Assembly: GCA_947178565.1 (NCBI GenBank)
Contig: CAMWYV010000115.1
Span: 1-5,065, forward strand
Reading direction: 5' to 3'
DNA from: an uncultured Porphyromonadaceae bacterium
GTDB lineage: Bacteria; Bacteroidota; Bacteroidia; Bacteroidales; Muribaculaceae
DNA: 5,065 bases
The notes under the pieces were generated by a model. The model did no database searches. It was not told the DNA's origin and worked only from the letters and a program-made list of their open reading frames with translations. Both the position numbers and the translations under genes were made by a program. Positions 1 through 5,065 of the stretch are shown here, piece after piece (within the stretch, counting starts at the first letter, position 1; every line of letters begins with the position of its first letter).

Positions 1-1922
1 CGTGCGGCGGCTTTTGCGAGTTCGGGATTTGAGGCGGGATTGATGTGCCGTCCCGGATATACTCCGAATAGATGGCTCTGATGGCGGTGTGTCGGTTCTG
101 GATCTTCCCAGTCATAATACCATTCCTGCAAGTTGCCTTTGGCACCGATTTTATACGGATGAAGTTTCTTGAGCGTTTTGTCGATGCGTGCGCGGAGTTC
201 CTTGTCCACTCCGAGAGCGGCAGCGGCATCGCGGGCATCTATGAGACACTGGCGTGTCATGGCGAGGTCGGCAGTACCGCCATAGAGGGTTGCTCCCACA
301 TAGCCGTCAGGCGCATAGAAGAGGTTTTCAGGCGAAGTGCCTGGCGAAGTTATCAGTTCGCCGTTTTTCTCAATCAGCCAGTCAAGGCAGAATAGAGCGG
401 CTCCTTTGAGCGCATCATAGTTCTCCTTGAGAAACTCTTTGTCGCCTGTGAACAGGTAGTGATCCCAGATATGTGTTGCAAGCCATGCACCTCCCATAGT
501 CCAGTTTGCCCATGAGGGATGACCGACATTTAGTCCCACAGGATTGGTTGTAGCCCATATGTCGGAGTTTTGTCCGAGGCTCCAGCCTCCGTTATCCACT
601 CCGTAATAGCTTTTTGCGGTAGCTTGTCCCGCACTTGGTGAGGAGAGATTTCTGATGAAAGTGAGGAGGGGATTGTGGAGTTCGCTAAGGTTTGTAACCT
701 CGGCACCCCAGTAGTTTTCTTCAAGATTGATATTGGTAGTATAGTTGGAGCTCCATGGCGGTAGGAGATATTCATTCCACAGCCCTTGCAGATTTGCCGG
801 CACTCCCGGTGTGCGTGAGCAGGATATGAGGAGGTATCTGCCGAACTGGAAGAAGAGTTCTTCAAGATCTGGATTGACAGCGGCTGAGTCGATGTATGTC
901 TTCAACTGCTCGTCGGTGGGTAGAGCGGCGATTTCGGGGGCGGTGGTGCCGAAATCTATGCTCACGCGGTCAAAGAGATTCTTGTAATCGGCAACATGAC
1001 GGCTTTTCAACTCGTCATAGCTCTTTGCGGCAGCGGCTTTGATGCGGTTAGCGGCAAGTGTCTTGTAATCCTTGCCCTCGGTAGCCGGATTTTTGTCAAA
1101 TCCGTTGAAGCTCGTGGCATTTGTGACAATCACGGTGAGAGTTTTCACTCCTGTAGCTTTGAGCTGTCCGGCTTCAGTTGCGGTGACGGTGCCACCTTCG
1201 TTGAGTGCCTTTGCGATAGTGCGGAAGCGGGTGCCCCTGTCCGGGTCGTAAAGATGCTTCGGGTTGCCGCTGTTGTTATAATACACCGGCAAGGAGTGGT
1301 ATGCGGCATATCCGGTGGATGTGAGTTCGTTGCCTGTAGCTGTAACAGAGTGAGGCAGCTGGCTGTCAAGCGAAATCACTGCGTCTAATCCTGCGGGGTC
1401 GGCGGTGGTGATTCGCACGATGATGACGGAGTCGGGGGCGGATGCGAAATATTCACTCATAACCGGATAGCCGGCTGCTGTGTATGCCGCCGATGCGAGC
1501 GCGCTGTCGATGTCAAGCGCGCGTCGATAGTCGGCGGGCAGGGTGTTCGGGCGGTTGAGATAATCTATTTTAAGGGTGCCGAGGGGTTGATAATTGTCGG
1601 TGTAGTGTCCCTGCACCTTGAGTTGCAGTGAATCTGCGGCACGATAATTTTCAGCATCAAGGGCGGCTCTGATTTCCGGGATCGCCTTGTATGCGTCCGG
1701 GGTAGTCACTCCGTTTTCCGGCTCTCCGGTCCAGAGTGTGATGTCGTTGAGCGACAGGCGTTCGCCTCTCTGGTCGCCGTAAATTATTGCTCCGAGAGTG
1801 CCGTTACCTATTATCAGTGCCTCTTCAAAGAATTTGGCGGGATGGTTGTACTTAAGCACATTTCCGGCACAGGCGCATATTGCAGTCGCGCAAGCCATTG
1901 CTATAAAAGCTGTTTTTTTCAT
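1..1922 (-). CDS. GH95-family alpha-L-fucosidase, secreted; 3' end cut off by the window
   Basis: Glycoside hydrolase family 95 enzymes are inverting hydrolases that remove L-fucose (sometimes L-galactose) from plant or host glycans. Reading from the ATG at 1922 gives 640 uninterrupted codons to the window edge; the family usually has about 750-850 residues, so the C-terminus lies outside. Seen: an export signal at residues 1-20 (Lys-Lys, then an Ala-rich hydrophobic stretch containing ICACAG, which could be a signal peptidase I site or a weak lipobox); the N-terminal beta domain from about 22 to 270 with IIGNGTLGA and LNDITLWTGEPEN; the (alpha/alpha)6 barrel from about 330; TTNINLEENYW with Asn397 and Asn399; TSPEN with Glu532; and HRHQSHLFGVYPGRH near 612-626. 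By analogy with the bifidobacterial enzyme AfcA, Glu532 fits the general acid and Asn397/Asn399 the water-activating pair; the partner Asp should lie in the missing part. GC-rich codon use differs from the restriction-modification genes next door. The exact substrate (fucosylated mucin, milk or xyloglucan glycan) cannot be read from this. No polysaccharide-utilisation partner genes are visible. Confidence 0.95.
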   Translation of the reverse strand, partial: MKKTAFIAMACATAICACAGNVLKYNHPAKFFEEALIIGNGTLGAIIYGDQRGERLSLNDITLWTGEPENGVTTPDAYKAIPEIRAALDAENYRAADSLQLKVQGHYTDNYQPLGTLKIDYLNRPNTLPADYRRALDIDSALASAAYTAAGYPVMSEYFASAPDSVIIVRITTADPAGLDAVISLDSQLPHSVTATGNELTSTGYAAYHSLPVYYNNSGNPKHLYDPDRGTRFRTIAKALNEGGTVTATEAGQLKATGVKTLTVIVTNATSFNGFDKNPATEGKDYKTLAANRIKAAAAKSYDELKSRHVADYKNLFDRVSIDFGTTAPEIAALPTDEQLKTYIDSAAVNPDLEELFFQFGRYLLISCSRTPGVPANLQGLWNEYLLPPWSSNYTTNINLEENYWGAEVTNLSELHNPLLTFIRNLSSPSAGQATAKSYYGVDNGGWSLGQNSDIWATTNPVGLNVGHPSWANWTMGGAWLATHIWDHYLFTGDKEFLKENYDALKGAALFCLDWLIEKNGELITSPGTSPENLFYAPDGYVGATLYGGTADLAMTRQCLIDARDAAAALGVDKELRARIDKTLKKLHPYKIGAKGNLQEWYYDWEDPEPTHRHQSHLFGVYPGRHINPASNPELAKAAA

Positions 1923-1954
1923 GTCAAGTCAAGGTGTTGGTTATGTTGTTGCTA

Positions 1955-1962
1955 CAAAGATA
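1955..1962 (-). promoter_or_regulatory. Candidate Bacteroidota -7 promoter box for the GH95 gene
   Basis: On the minus strand the bases read TATCTTTG, an exact match to the Bacteroidota sigma-ABfr -7 consensus TAnnTTTG. It lies 32 bases upstream of the fucosidase ATG, a plausible short leader. A clear TTTG-type -33 element is not visible; its expected position, about 19-21 bases upstream, falls inside the left direct repeat (1969-1992). No Shine-Dalgarno sequence precedes the ATG, which is normal for this phylum. Confidence 0.6.
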
Positions 1963-1968
1963 GTAAAA

Positions 1969-1992
1969 AAATACTACGCTTGCATCGGATTG
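1969..1992. repeat. Left copy of 24-bp direct repeat flanking the restriction-modification block
   Basis: This stretch matches 4959-4982 in the same orientation at 23 of 24 positions; the only difference is C at 1974 against T at 4964. The shared 18-base core is TACGCTTGCATCGGATTG (1975-1992). On the minus strand this copy reads as the codons for Asn-Pro-Met-Gln-Ala followed by TAG, echoing the C-terminus of the gene that overlaps the right copy. The sequences diverge immediately to the right of the core. It lies seven bases upstream of the GH95 promoter box. Confidence 0.85.
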
Positions 1993-2000
1993 GTCATTGC

Positions 2001-2017
2001 TGAGTCGTGTTGACTCA
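2001..2017. repeat. Perfect 6-bp inverted repeat (hairpin) just inside the left end of the cassette
   Basis: TGAGTC (2001-2006), a five-base spacer and GACTCA (2012-2017) form a perfect hairpin between the methyltransferase stop and the left direct repeat. It could stop or stabilise the restriction-modification transcript. On the minus strand it is followed by GCAATGACC and not by a T-run, so it is not a standard intrinsic terminator. A recombinase or regulator binding site is equally possible. Confidence 0.4.
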
Positions 2018-2040
2018 ATCAACGATAAGTAAAGCAGTTT

Positions 2041-3699
2041 TTATCTGAAAATTGATAAATTTAGCTGTTTGATTCTGTTACCCTTGAGTCTCGGATCTCT
2101 TATTGCCGGTTCCTCGCTGATCAGCTTTTTAATTCTATCGGAATAATGACTAAGGTCAGTTATGCCGGTAGTATATTTTGTTCTGAAAAAGTCATCAAGA
2201 ATGGAAGTGATTACAGAATCCAAGCCACTGAAATTATATAGGATTTCGGATGCACTTAACACGAATGCTTTTTCTTCCGGCGTTAATTCTCTCAAATCAA
2301 CAATGTTCCCTTTGTTTAAATCGTTAGGTTCAAATTTCACCAGACCATTACCATATTGACGGGAATTATCTAAAAATATTTCTTTTGCGAGATCTGTGAC
2401 AAGGTAGGCAAAGAGAATGTCTGTATCAATGACTCCGGTGTTATATATGCAGTGAAATGTAGTTAAGTTATATACGTTAGCCTTATTCCGGATAAATCTC
2501 AAACCTTTCCTGCTGAACACTGTTACCCAAATCGGTGATGGTTTCCTGTTTTCAAGAGCATACCAAGGTGAACGTCTTGAGGTCAGGTATTTTTTGTCAG
2601 TACCGCTTTCTTTACCAAGAGAGATGTAATCACGCACCTGTGGGATGGTTTCGTTTGAATAACCGTTAAAGAGAAAAACGGTTTTATCTTGATTGACAAG
2701 GTTCTCAAAGTCAGCTTCCGTGAAAGTGAGCTTTTGTATGTCTGCCGCATGGCAAATGCAACGTCGAAAGGCACTTTCCGGTAGATTGTATGAATCAATT
2801 TTCGAAGCCTTGAATGTGAAGTAATCGTTAGCTCCTGTCGCAATTCCGCGTGATACTTTTGCGAATGTTGAGAATGGAACAAGTTTATTATATCTGGCAG
2901 ATAGAGTGCCGTCATAATATTGTCTCCATTTGATTTCCGGGTTTAATTGATGTAAAGCGTAAGATTTGTACTTAACGAGTGAAGAATATAACTCAGACGT
3001 ATCGCTAACCTTAGAGAAATAAACACTGTTCTGATGAGCACTCTTTTCGCAAAGAAGAATGGAAGCGGTTGTCAAGGCATTATCAAATGCGCATTGTGTG
3101 AAATCAACAATGATAATGTGTTTTAACGCACCACTTTTCAGAAGTGCTCGTTTTACCTCGATACCATAATCGGAATTCAGGAATTCAGATGGGATAATAT
3201 ATGCCATTCGAGCACCATCCTTCATTTGATAAATTGACTTCAGAAGGAAGAGTGTATAAATATTGGTGAAACCGTTCAGGCGGGTGTGTAATTTGTTATT
3301 AATTATTGGTATAAGGGTCTCATTGTCATAATCGTGGAATTTGAGATAGGGGGGATTGCATATAATGCCATCATATTTTTCTGTCCACGTTGCGGTAATG
3401 TAATTATCATTGATGATATTAACCTCATATTTTGTTTCGGCAAAATTTTGACAGGCGTATCTAAAAATTGTTTCGTCTATGTCATATCCGACAACTCGTA
3501 TCTGAGGGTTGAGTTTCAGCAGTGATCTGCTAAACATACCAAGACCGAACGCCGGTTCGAGAATGTCAAGTTTCCCTTTCTTGCCACCGATTACCCATGA
3601 TGCCATGAAGTCAGAAATATGCTCCGGAGTAAAAAACTGGGCATATTTTTTTCTATGGCTATATGAAATAGTGTTTATGTATTCTTTTTCGAGAATCAT
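2041..3699 (-). CDS. Gamma-class N6-adenine DNA methyltransferase of a Type II restriction-modification system
   Basis: The enzyme transfers a methyl group from S-adenosylmethionine to adenine N6 in its DNA recognition site, protecting the host from the endonuclease encoded just upstream. Motifs appear in gamma-class order: QFFTP at residues 21-25 (motif X), EPAFGLGMF at 48-56 (motif I, cofactor loop, with Phe51 where Ala or Gly is common), GYDID at 71-75 (motif II), catalytic NPPY at 115-118 (motif IV) and MAYIIPSEFLNSDYG at 165-179 (motif VI region). The C-terminal half, about 270-550, has target-recognition-domain hallmarks such as SRGIATGANDYF (283-294) and YGNGLVKFEPNDL (449-461). Its 552 residues are close to what I recall for M.AccI, about 540, and too short for BREX PglX or Type IIG fusions. 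The ATG at 3699 shares ATGA with the endonuclease stop, which suggests translational coupling; no Shine-Dalgarno sequence is visible. The gene is AT-rich compared with the flanking chromosome. N6-adenine activity is secure; the recognition sequence is inferred only. Confidence 0.93.
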   Translation of the reverse strand: MILEKEYINTISYSHRKKYAQFFTPEHISDFMASWVIGGKKGKLDILEPAFGLGMFSRSLLKLNPQIRVVGYDIDETIFRYACQNFAETKYEVNIINDNYITATWTEKYDGIICNPPYLKFHDYDNETLIPIINNKLHTRLNGFTNIYTLFLLKSIYQMKDGARMAYIIPSEFLNSDYGIEVKRALLKSGALKHIIIVDFTQCAFDNALTTASILLCEKSAHQNSVYFSKVSDTSELYSSLVKYKSYALHQLNPEIKWRQYYDGTLSARYNKLVPFSTFAKVSRGIATGANDYFTFKASKIDSYNLPESAFRRCICHAADIQKLTFTEADFENLVNQDKTVFLFNGYSNETIPQVRDYISLGKESGTDKKYLTSRRSPWYALENRKPSPIWVTVFSRKGLRFIRNKANVYNLTTFHCIYNTGVIDTDILFAYLVTDLAKEIFLDNSRQYGNGLVKFEPNDLNKGNIVDLRELTPEEKAFVLSASEILYNFSGLDSVITSILDDFFRTKYTTGITDLSHYSDRIKKLISEEPAIRDPRLKGNRIKQLNLSIFR

Positions 3700-4787
3700 A
3701 GGTTGCAGCTAAACAAAGAGTCGAAATTACATTTGTCCAAAAATGCCTCACCTCCATCAAACTTCACATAAAAGAGTAGTCTTCCCTTGTTTAATTCTTT
3801 TCTAACGCTGTGGTGACTGGGTTGGGTTAGCGATTGCGCCAAGCAAATTCCGTCTTGTGATGGAATCTTTATGGTCGTCTTGTTCTGGTTCTTGGCATCC
3901 TGCTCTATGAAATATTTGATGTCCTCCAGGTCAGGATTTGATATGAGTTCCAGTAGATACTTGAAAGAGATACCATAAATGCGGTCAAAGAATACTTGAA
4001 CATAATAATGTGGTACACCATAAGTCATAATCCACTTATAAACCACTTTAATGTCTTCAATTTTGGGAGTAATCGACAGTGAATTCCTTTTTTGGATATT
4101 TTTCAGGCATTCCTTGATTTCTGATAGTTTCAGTGATAAGTCTGTCAAGCGCTGGGAAGAGTGCCACGATGGTTTTCTGAAATCAAGAGTTCTAACGGAA
4201 TTTTCATCCAACTGTTGCAATATTTGGATGAATTCAGGTCGCTTTTGTTGAAGCAAATCGGTATAACCTGATAATATTTCATTTTTTAATTCTATCGCTC
4301 TATCAGTATTCTCGCGAATAATCCGATTAACTTCTTCTGTATATTTATTTATCAGAAATGCGCTTGAACGAACTTCGATACCGGCAATGGCTTTAGACAC
4401 ATACTCGTTTATCTCAGTACTTTTTTGAGAGCTAATGTCATAGCCAAGCTGCTCATCAAAGTCACATTTATTGAACAGAAGTATGTCCGGTCTTTTACCA
4501 ATTGTATCCAATTCGTCTTGGTAATCATTGAACAACTTCTCAAATCCTGGTTCACCGGCGACCAAATTGTCAGACTTACCATATTTAACTGCCACAATTT
4601 CATCGGAATTGCCATTGATAGCTCTAAAAATAACATCCTCAGCCCAATCACCCTGTTGTTTATTCGTGATAAACTCAGACGTGGCTTGTGTCGGTGTTGA
4701 TGCCTTGCTTCGCGGTGTATCAAAATTGATAAGTCCGGTATGGATATTCTTGCAGATATTACTAATGGCGTCTTTATATGTGGTCAT
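3696..4787 (-). CDS. Type II restriction endonuclease, probably AccI family
   Basis: This is the probable cutting partner of the downstream methyltransferase. The 363 residues agree with the length I recall for R.AccI (about 366), and several stretches look like the AccI family: GDWAEDVIFRAI (46-57), GKRPDILLF (97-105), GIEVRSSAFLINKY (136-149) and TYGVPHYYVQVFFDRIYGISF, residues 255-275. This assignment is from memory of the family, without an alignment. A PD-(D/E)xK-type nuclease core is plausible: Glu50 from GDWAE, Pro100-Asp101 and Glu138-x-Arg140. The last has Arg where Lys is canonical, so either the family tolerates Arg or the real lysine lies elsewhere. Residues 150-235 are charged and probably helical. 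There is no signal peptide or membrane segment, so it should be cytoplasmic. The ATG at 4787 is the first good start; the gene overlaps the methyltransferase by four bases. It is first in the operon, an order that puts the nuclease before its antidote. AT-rich codon use suggests transfer. Confidence 0.75.
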   Translation of the reverse strand: MTTYKDAISNICKNIHTGLINFDTPRSKASTPTQATSEFITNKQQGDWAEDVIFRAINGNSDEIVAVKYGKSDNLVAGEPGFEKLFNDYQDELDTIGKRPDILLFNKCDFDEQLGYDISSQKSTEINEYVSKAIAGIEVRSSAFLINKYTEEVNRIIRENTDRAIELKNEILSGYTDLLQQKRPEFIQILQQLDENSVRTLDFRKPSWHSSQRLTDLSLKLSEIKECLKNIQKRNSLSITPKIEDIKVVYKWIMTYGVPHYYVQVFFDRIYGISFKYLLELISNPDLEDIKYFIEQDAKNQNKTTIKIPSQDGICLAQSLTQPSHHSVRKELNKGRLLFYVKFDGGEAFLDKCNFDSLFSCNL

Positions 4788-4958
4788 ATCGTTTGCTGTT
4801 ATAATGCTTTTGGTGAGGGTGAAGGGGGATGTATGTAACGGGGTGTTTTTTAGTCTGTTATCAACATGAGGTTTTGTGAATCTCTCAAGTGAGGCTGCAA
4901 TTTACAAAAAAAAACGCAGATGATAATCAAGAACGCATAAAACGAAAGTAATCGATAG
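4788..4958 (-). other. AT-rich leader upstream of the restriction endonuclease; no gene seen
   Basis: This 171-base stretch lies between the endonuclease ATG and the right direct repeat and must hold the operon promoter if the cassette carries its own. I see no gene for a C (controller) protein and no clear C-box. The nearest promoter-like sequence is TACTTTCG on the minus strand (4943-4950), one base off TAnnTTTG and without a visible -33 element, so it is weak. A run of nine A (4906-4914) and the short direct repeats AACGCA (4913-4918, 4932-4937) lie in the distal part. Confidence 0.5.
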
Positions 4959-4982
4959 AAATATTACGCTTGCATCGGATTG
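4959..4982. repeat. Right copy of 24-bp direct repeat; overlaps a gene's stop codon
   Basis: This is the second copy of the repeat at 1969-1992, 23 of 24 bases identical and in direct orientation. It contains the last five codons (Asn-Pro-Met-Gln-Ala) and TAA stop of the gene entering from the right edge, so it is probably the original target sequence in the host chromosome. To its right the sequence is GC-rich and unlike that beyond the left copy; to its left is the AT-rich cassette. Copies about 3 kb apart that bracket the two-gene block are what site-specific insertion or long target duplication would leave. Confidence 0.85.
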
Positions 4983-5065
4983 CCGGGCAGTATGATGCCT
5001 TGGCGTTGTAGTTTTCTCCTCATCTGGCGGGTCATGGGGAAGGGTGGGGTCGGCGGCATGGTTTC
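4964..5065 (-). CDS. C-terminal tail of an unrecognised protein, truncated by the window edge
   Basis: On the minus strand an open frame enters from the right edge and ends at TAA (4964-4966), giving 33 residues with no in-frame stop. The tail begins Glu-Thr-Met-Pro-Pro and is proline-rich, then basic (MTRQMRRKLQRQG), then ends ILPGNPMQA. I do not recognise the family. The GC-rich composition matches the fucosidase side rather than the restriction-modification genes, so it is probably chromosomal backbone. It could in principle be a short open frame starting at the internal Met-Pro-Pro, but the frame stays open to the edge and the tail of a longer gene is likelier. Its stop lies inside the right direct repeat. 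Confidence 0.55.
   Translation of the reverse strand, partial: ETMPPTPPFPMTRQMRRKLQRQGIILPGNPMQA

Larger units (their letters stand above)
1969..4982. mobile_element. Putative restriction-modification islet bounded by direct repeats
   Basis: A block of about 3 kb holds only the endonuclease and methyltransferase genes and short flanks, and is bracketed by the 24-bp direct repeats. It is AT-rich: sample 60-base rows inside have about 38-40% GC (2401-2460, 4381-4440), against 58-67% in rows of the fucosidase gene (1201-1260, 1501-1560). No integrase, transposase, relaxase or phage gene lies inside, so it would have to be moved by an enzyme supplied elsewhere, or have arrived by recombination with long target duplication, as described for some restriction-modification genes in Helicobacter pylori. 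Boundaries are inferred from the repeats and composition. Confidence 0.6.

Noticed and set aside
72..1388. Open frames on the plus strand at 72-395, 745-987 and 996-1388, and minus-strand frames at 530-865 and 1145-1369
   Set aside because: All lie in other frames inside the GH95 gene, whose long continuous frame carries clear family motifs; the translations of these frames look like nothing known.
1961..1976. TAGTA / TACTA inverted repeat around an A-run as a terminator
   Set aside because: The stem is five mostly A-T pairs and overlaps the GH95 promoter region; it is more likely incidental.
1798..2013. 71-residue plus-strand open frame across the GH95 start and intergenic region
   Set aside because: It overlaps the GH95 signal peptide and promoter on the opposite strand, and the protein has no recognisable character.
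2001..2017. Intrinsic terminator after the methyltransferase gene
   Set aside because: The hairpin lacks a following T-run in the direction of transcription and its stem is only six base pairs.
2041..3699. BREX PglX or Type I/Type IIG methylase-specificity fusion
   Set aside because: The protein is 552 residues, lacks a nuclease domain, and is paired with a separate endonuclease; no pglZ, brxC, hsdS or hsdR gene is present.
2162..4869. Small open frames overlapping the methyltransferase and endonuclease genes on both strands
   Set aside because: They are shadows of two long genes with good motifs and show no domain of their own.
4943..4950. TACTTTCG as promoter of the restriction-modification operon
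   Set aside because: It is one base off the -7 consensus, has no -33 partner, and would give an unusually long leader of about 150 bases; too weak to list as a promoter.
1969..4982. tRNA-gene attachment site, insertion sequence or CRISPR array
   Set aside because: No tRNA-like fold is seen at either repeat, no transposase or terminal inverted repeats are present, and there are only two copies of the repeat about 3 kb apart.

Overview
The window looks like a gut-type Bacteroidota chromosome, most likely Bacteroidales. It carries a secreted GH95-type fucosidase, a TATCTTTG promoter box matching the Bacteroidota -7 consensus (TAnnTTTG), and no Shine-Dalgarno sequences ahead of its starts. All supported genes lie on the minus strand, so the order of transcription is right to left.

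Layout from right to left: (a) 4964-5065, the C-terminal 33 residues of a GC-rich gene that I do not recognise. (b) 4788-4958, an AT-rich leader without a gene. (c) 4787-3696, a 363-residue restriction endonuclease resembling the AccI family. (d) 3699-2041, a 552-residue gamma-class N6-adenine DNA methyltransferase whose ATG overlaps the endonuclease TGA (ATGA). (e) 1923-2040, a short intergenic stretch with a hairpin and the promoter of the next gene. (f) 1922-1, a 5'-complete, 3'-truncated GH95 alpha-L-fucosidase with an export signal. This last gene is the largest of the left half and runs off the window edge.

The main finding is the architecture of the restriction-modification pair. The two genes sit in an AT-rich block bounded by two direct 24-bp repeats (1969-1992 and 4959-4982) that differ at one base. 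The right copy contains the last codons and stop of the right-hand gene. The left copy abuts the fucosidase promoter. Outside the repeats the sequence becomes GC-rich again. This looks like a roughly 3-kb restriction-modification islet that entered at the 3' end of a host gene with duplication of the target. It left both the upstream gene's end and the fucosidase promoter region intact. No integrase or transposase is encoded between the repeats, so how it moved is open.

The endonuclease would cut, and the methyltransferase protect, the same DNA sequence, giving phage and foreign-DNA defence. If the AccI assignment holds, the site would be GTMKAC, and a hand scan found no such site anywhere in the window. 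The system is a new location or variant of a known type rather than a new biochemical system.
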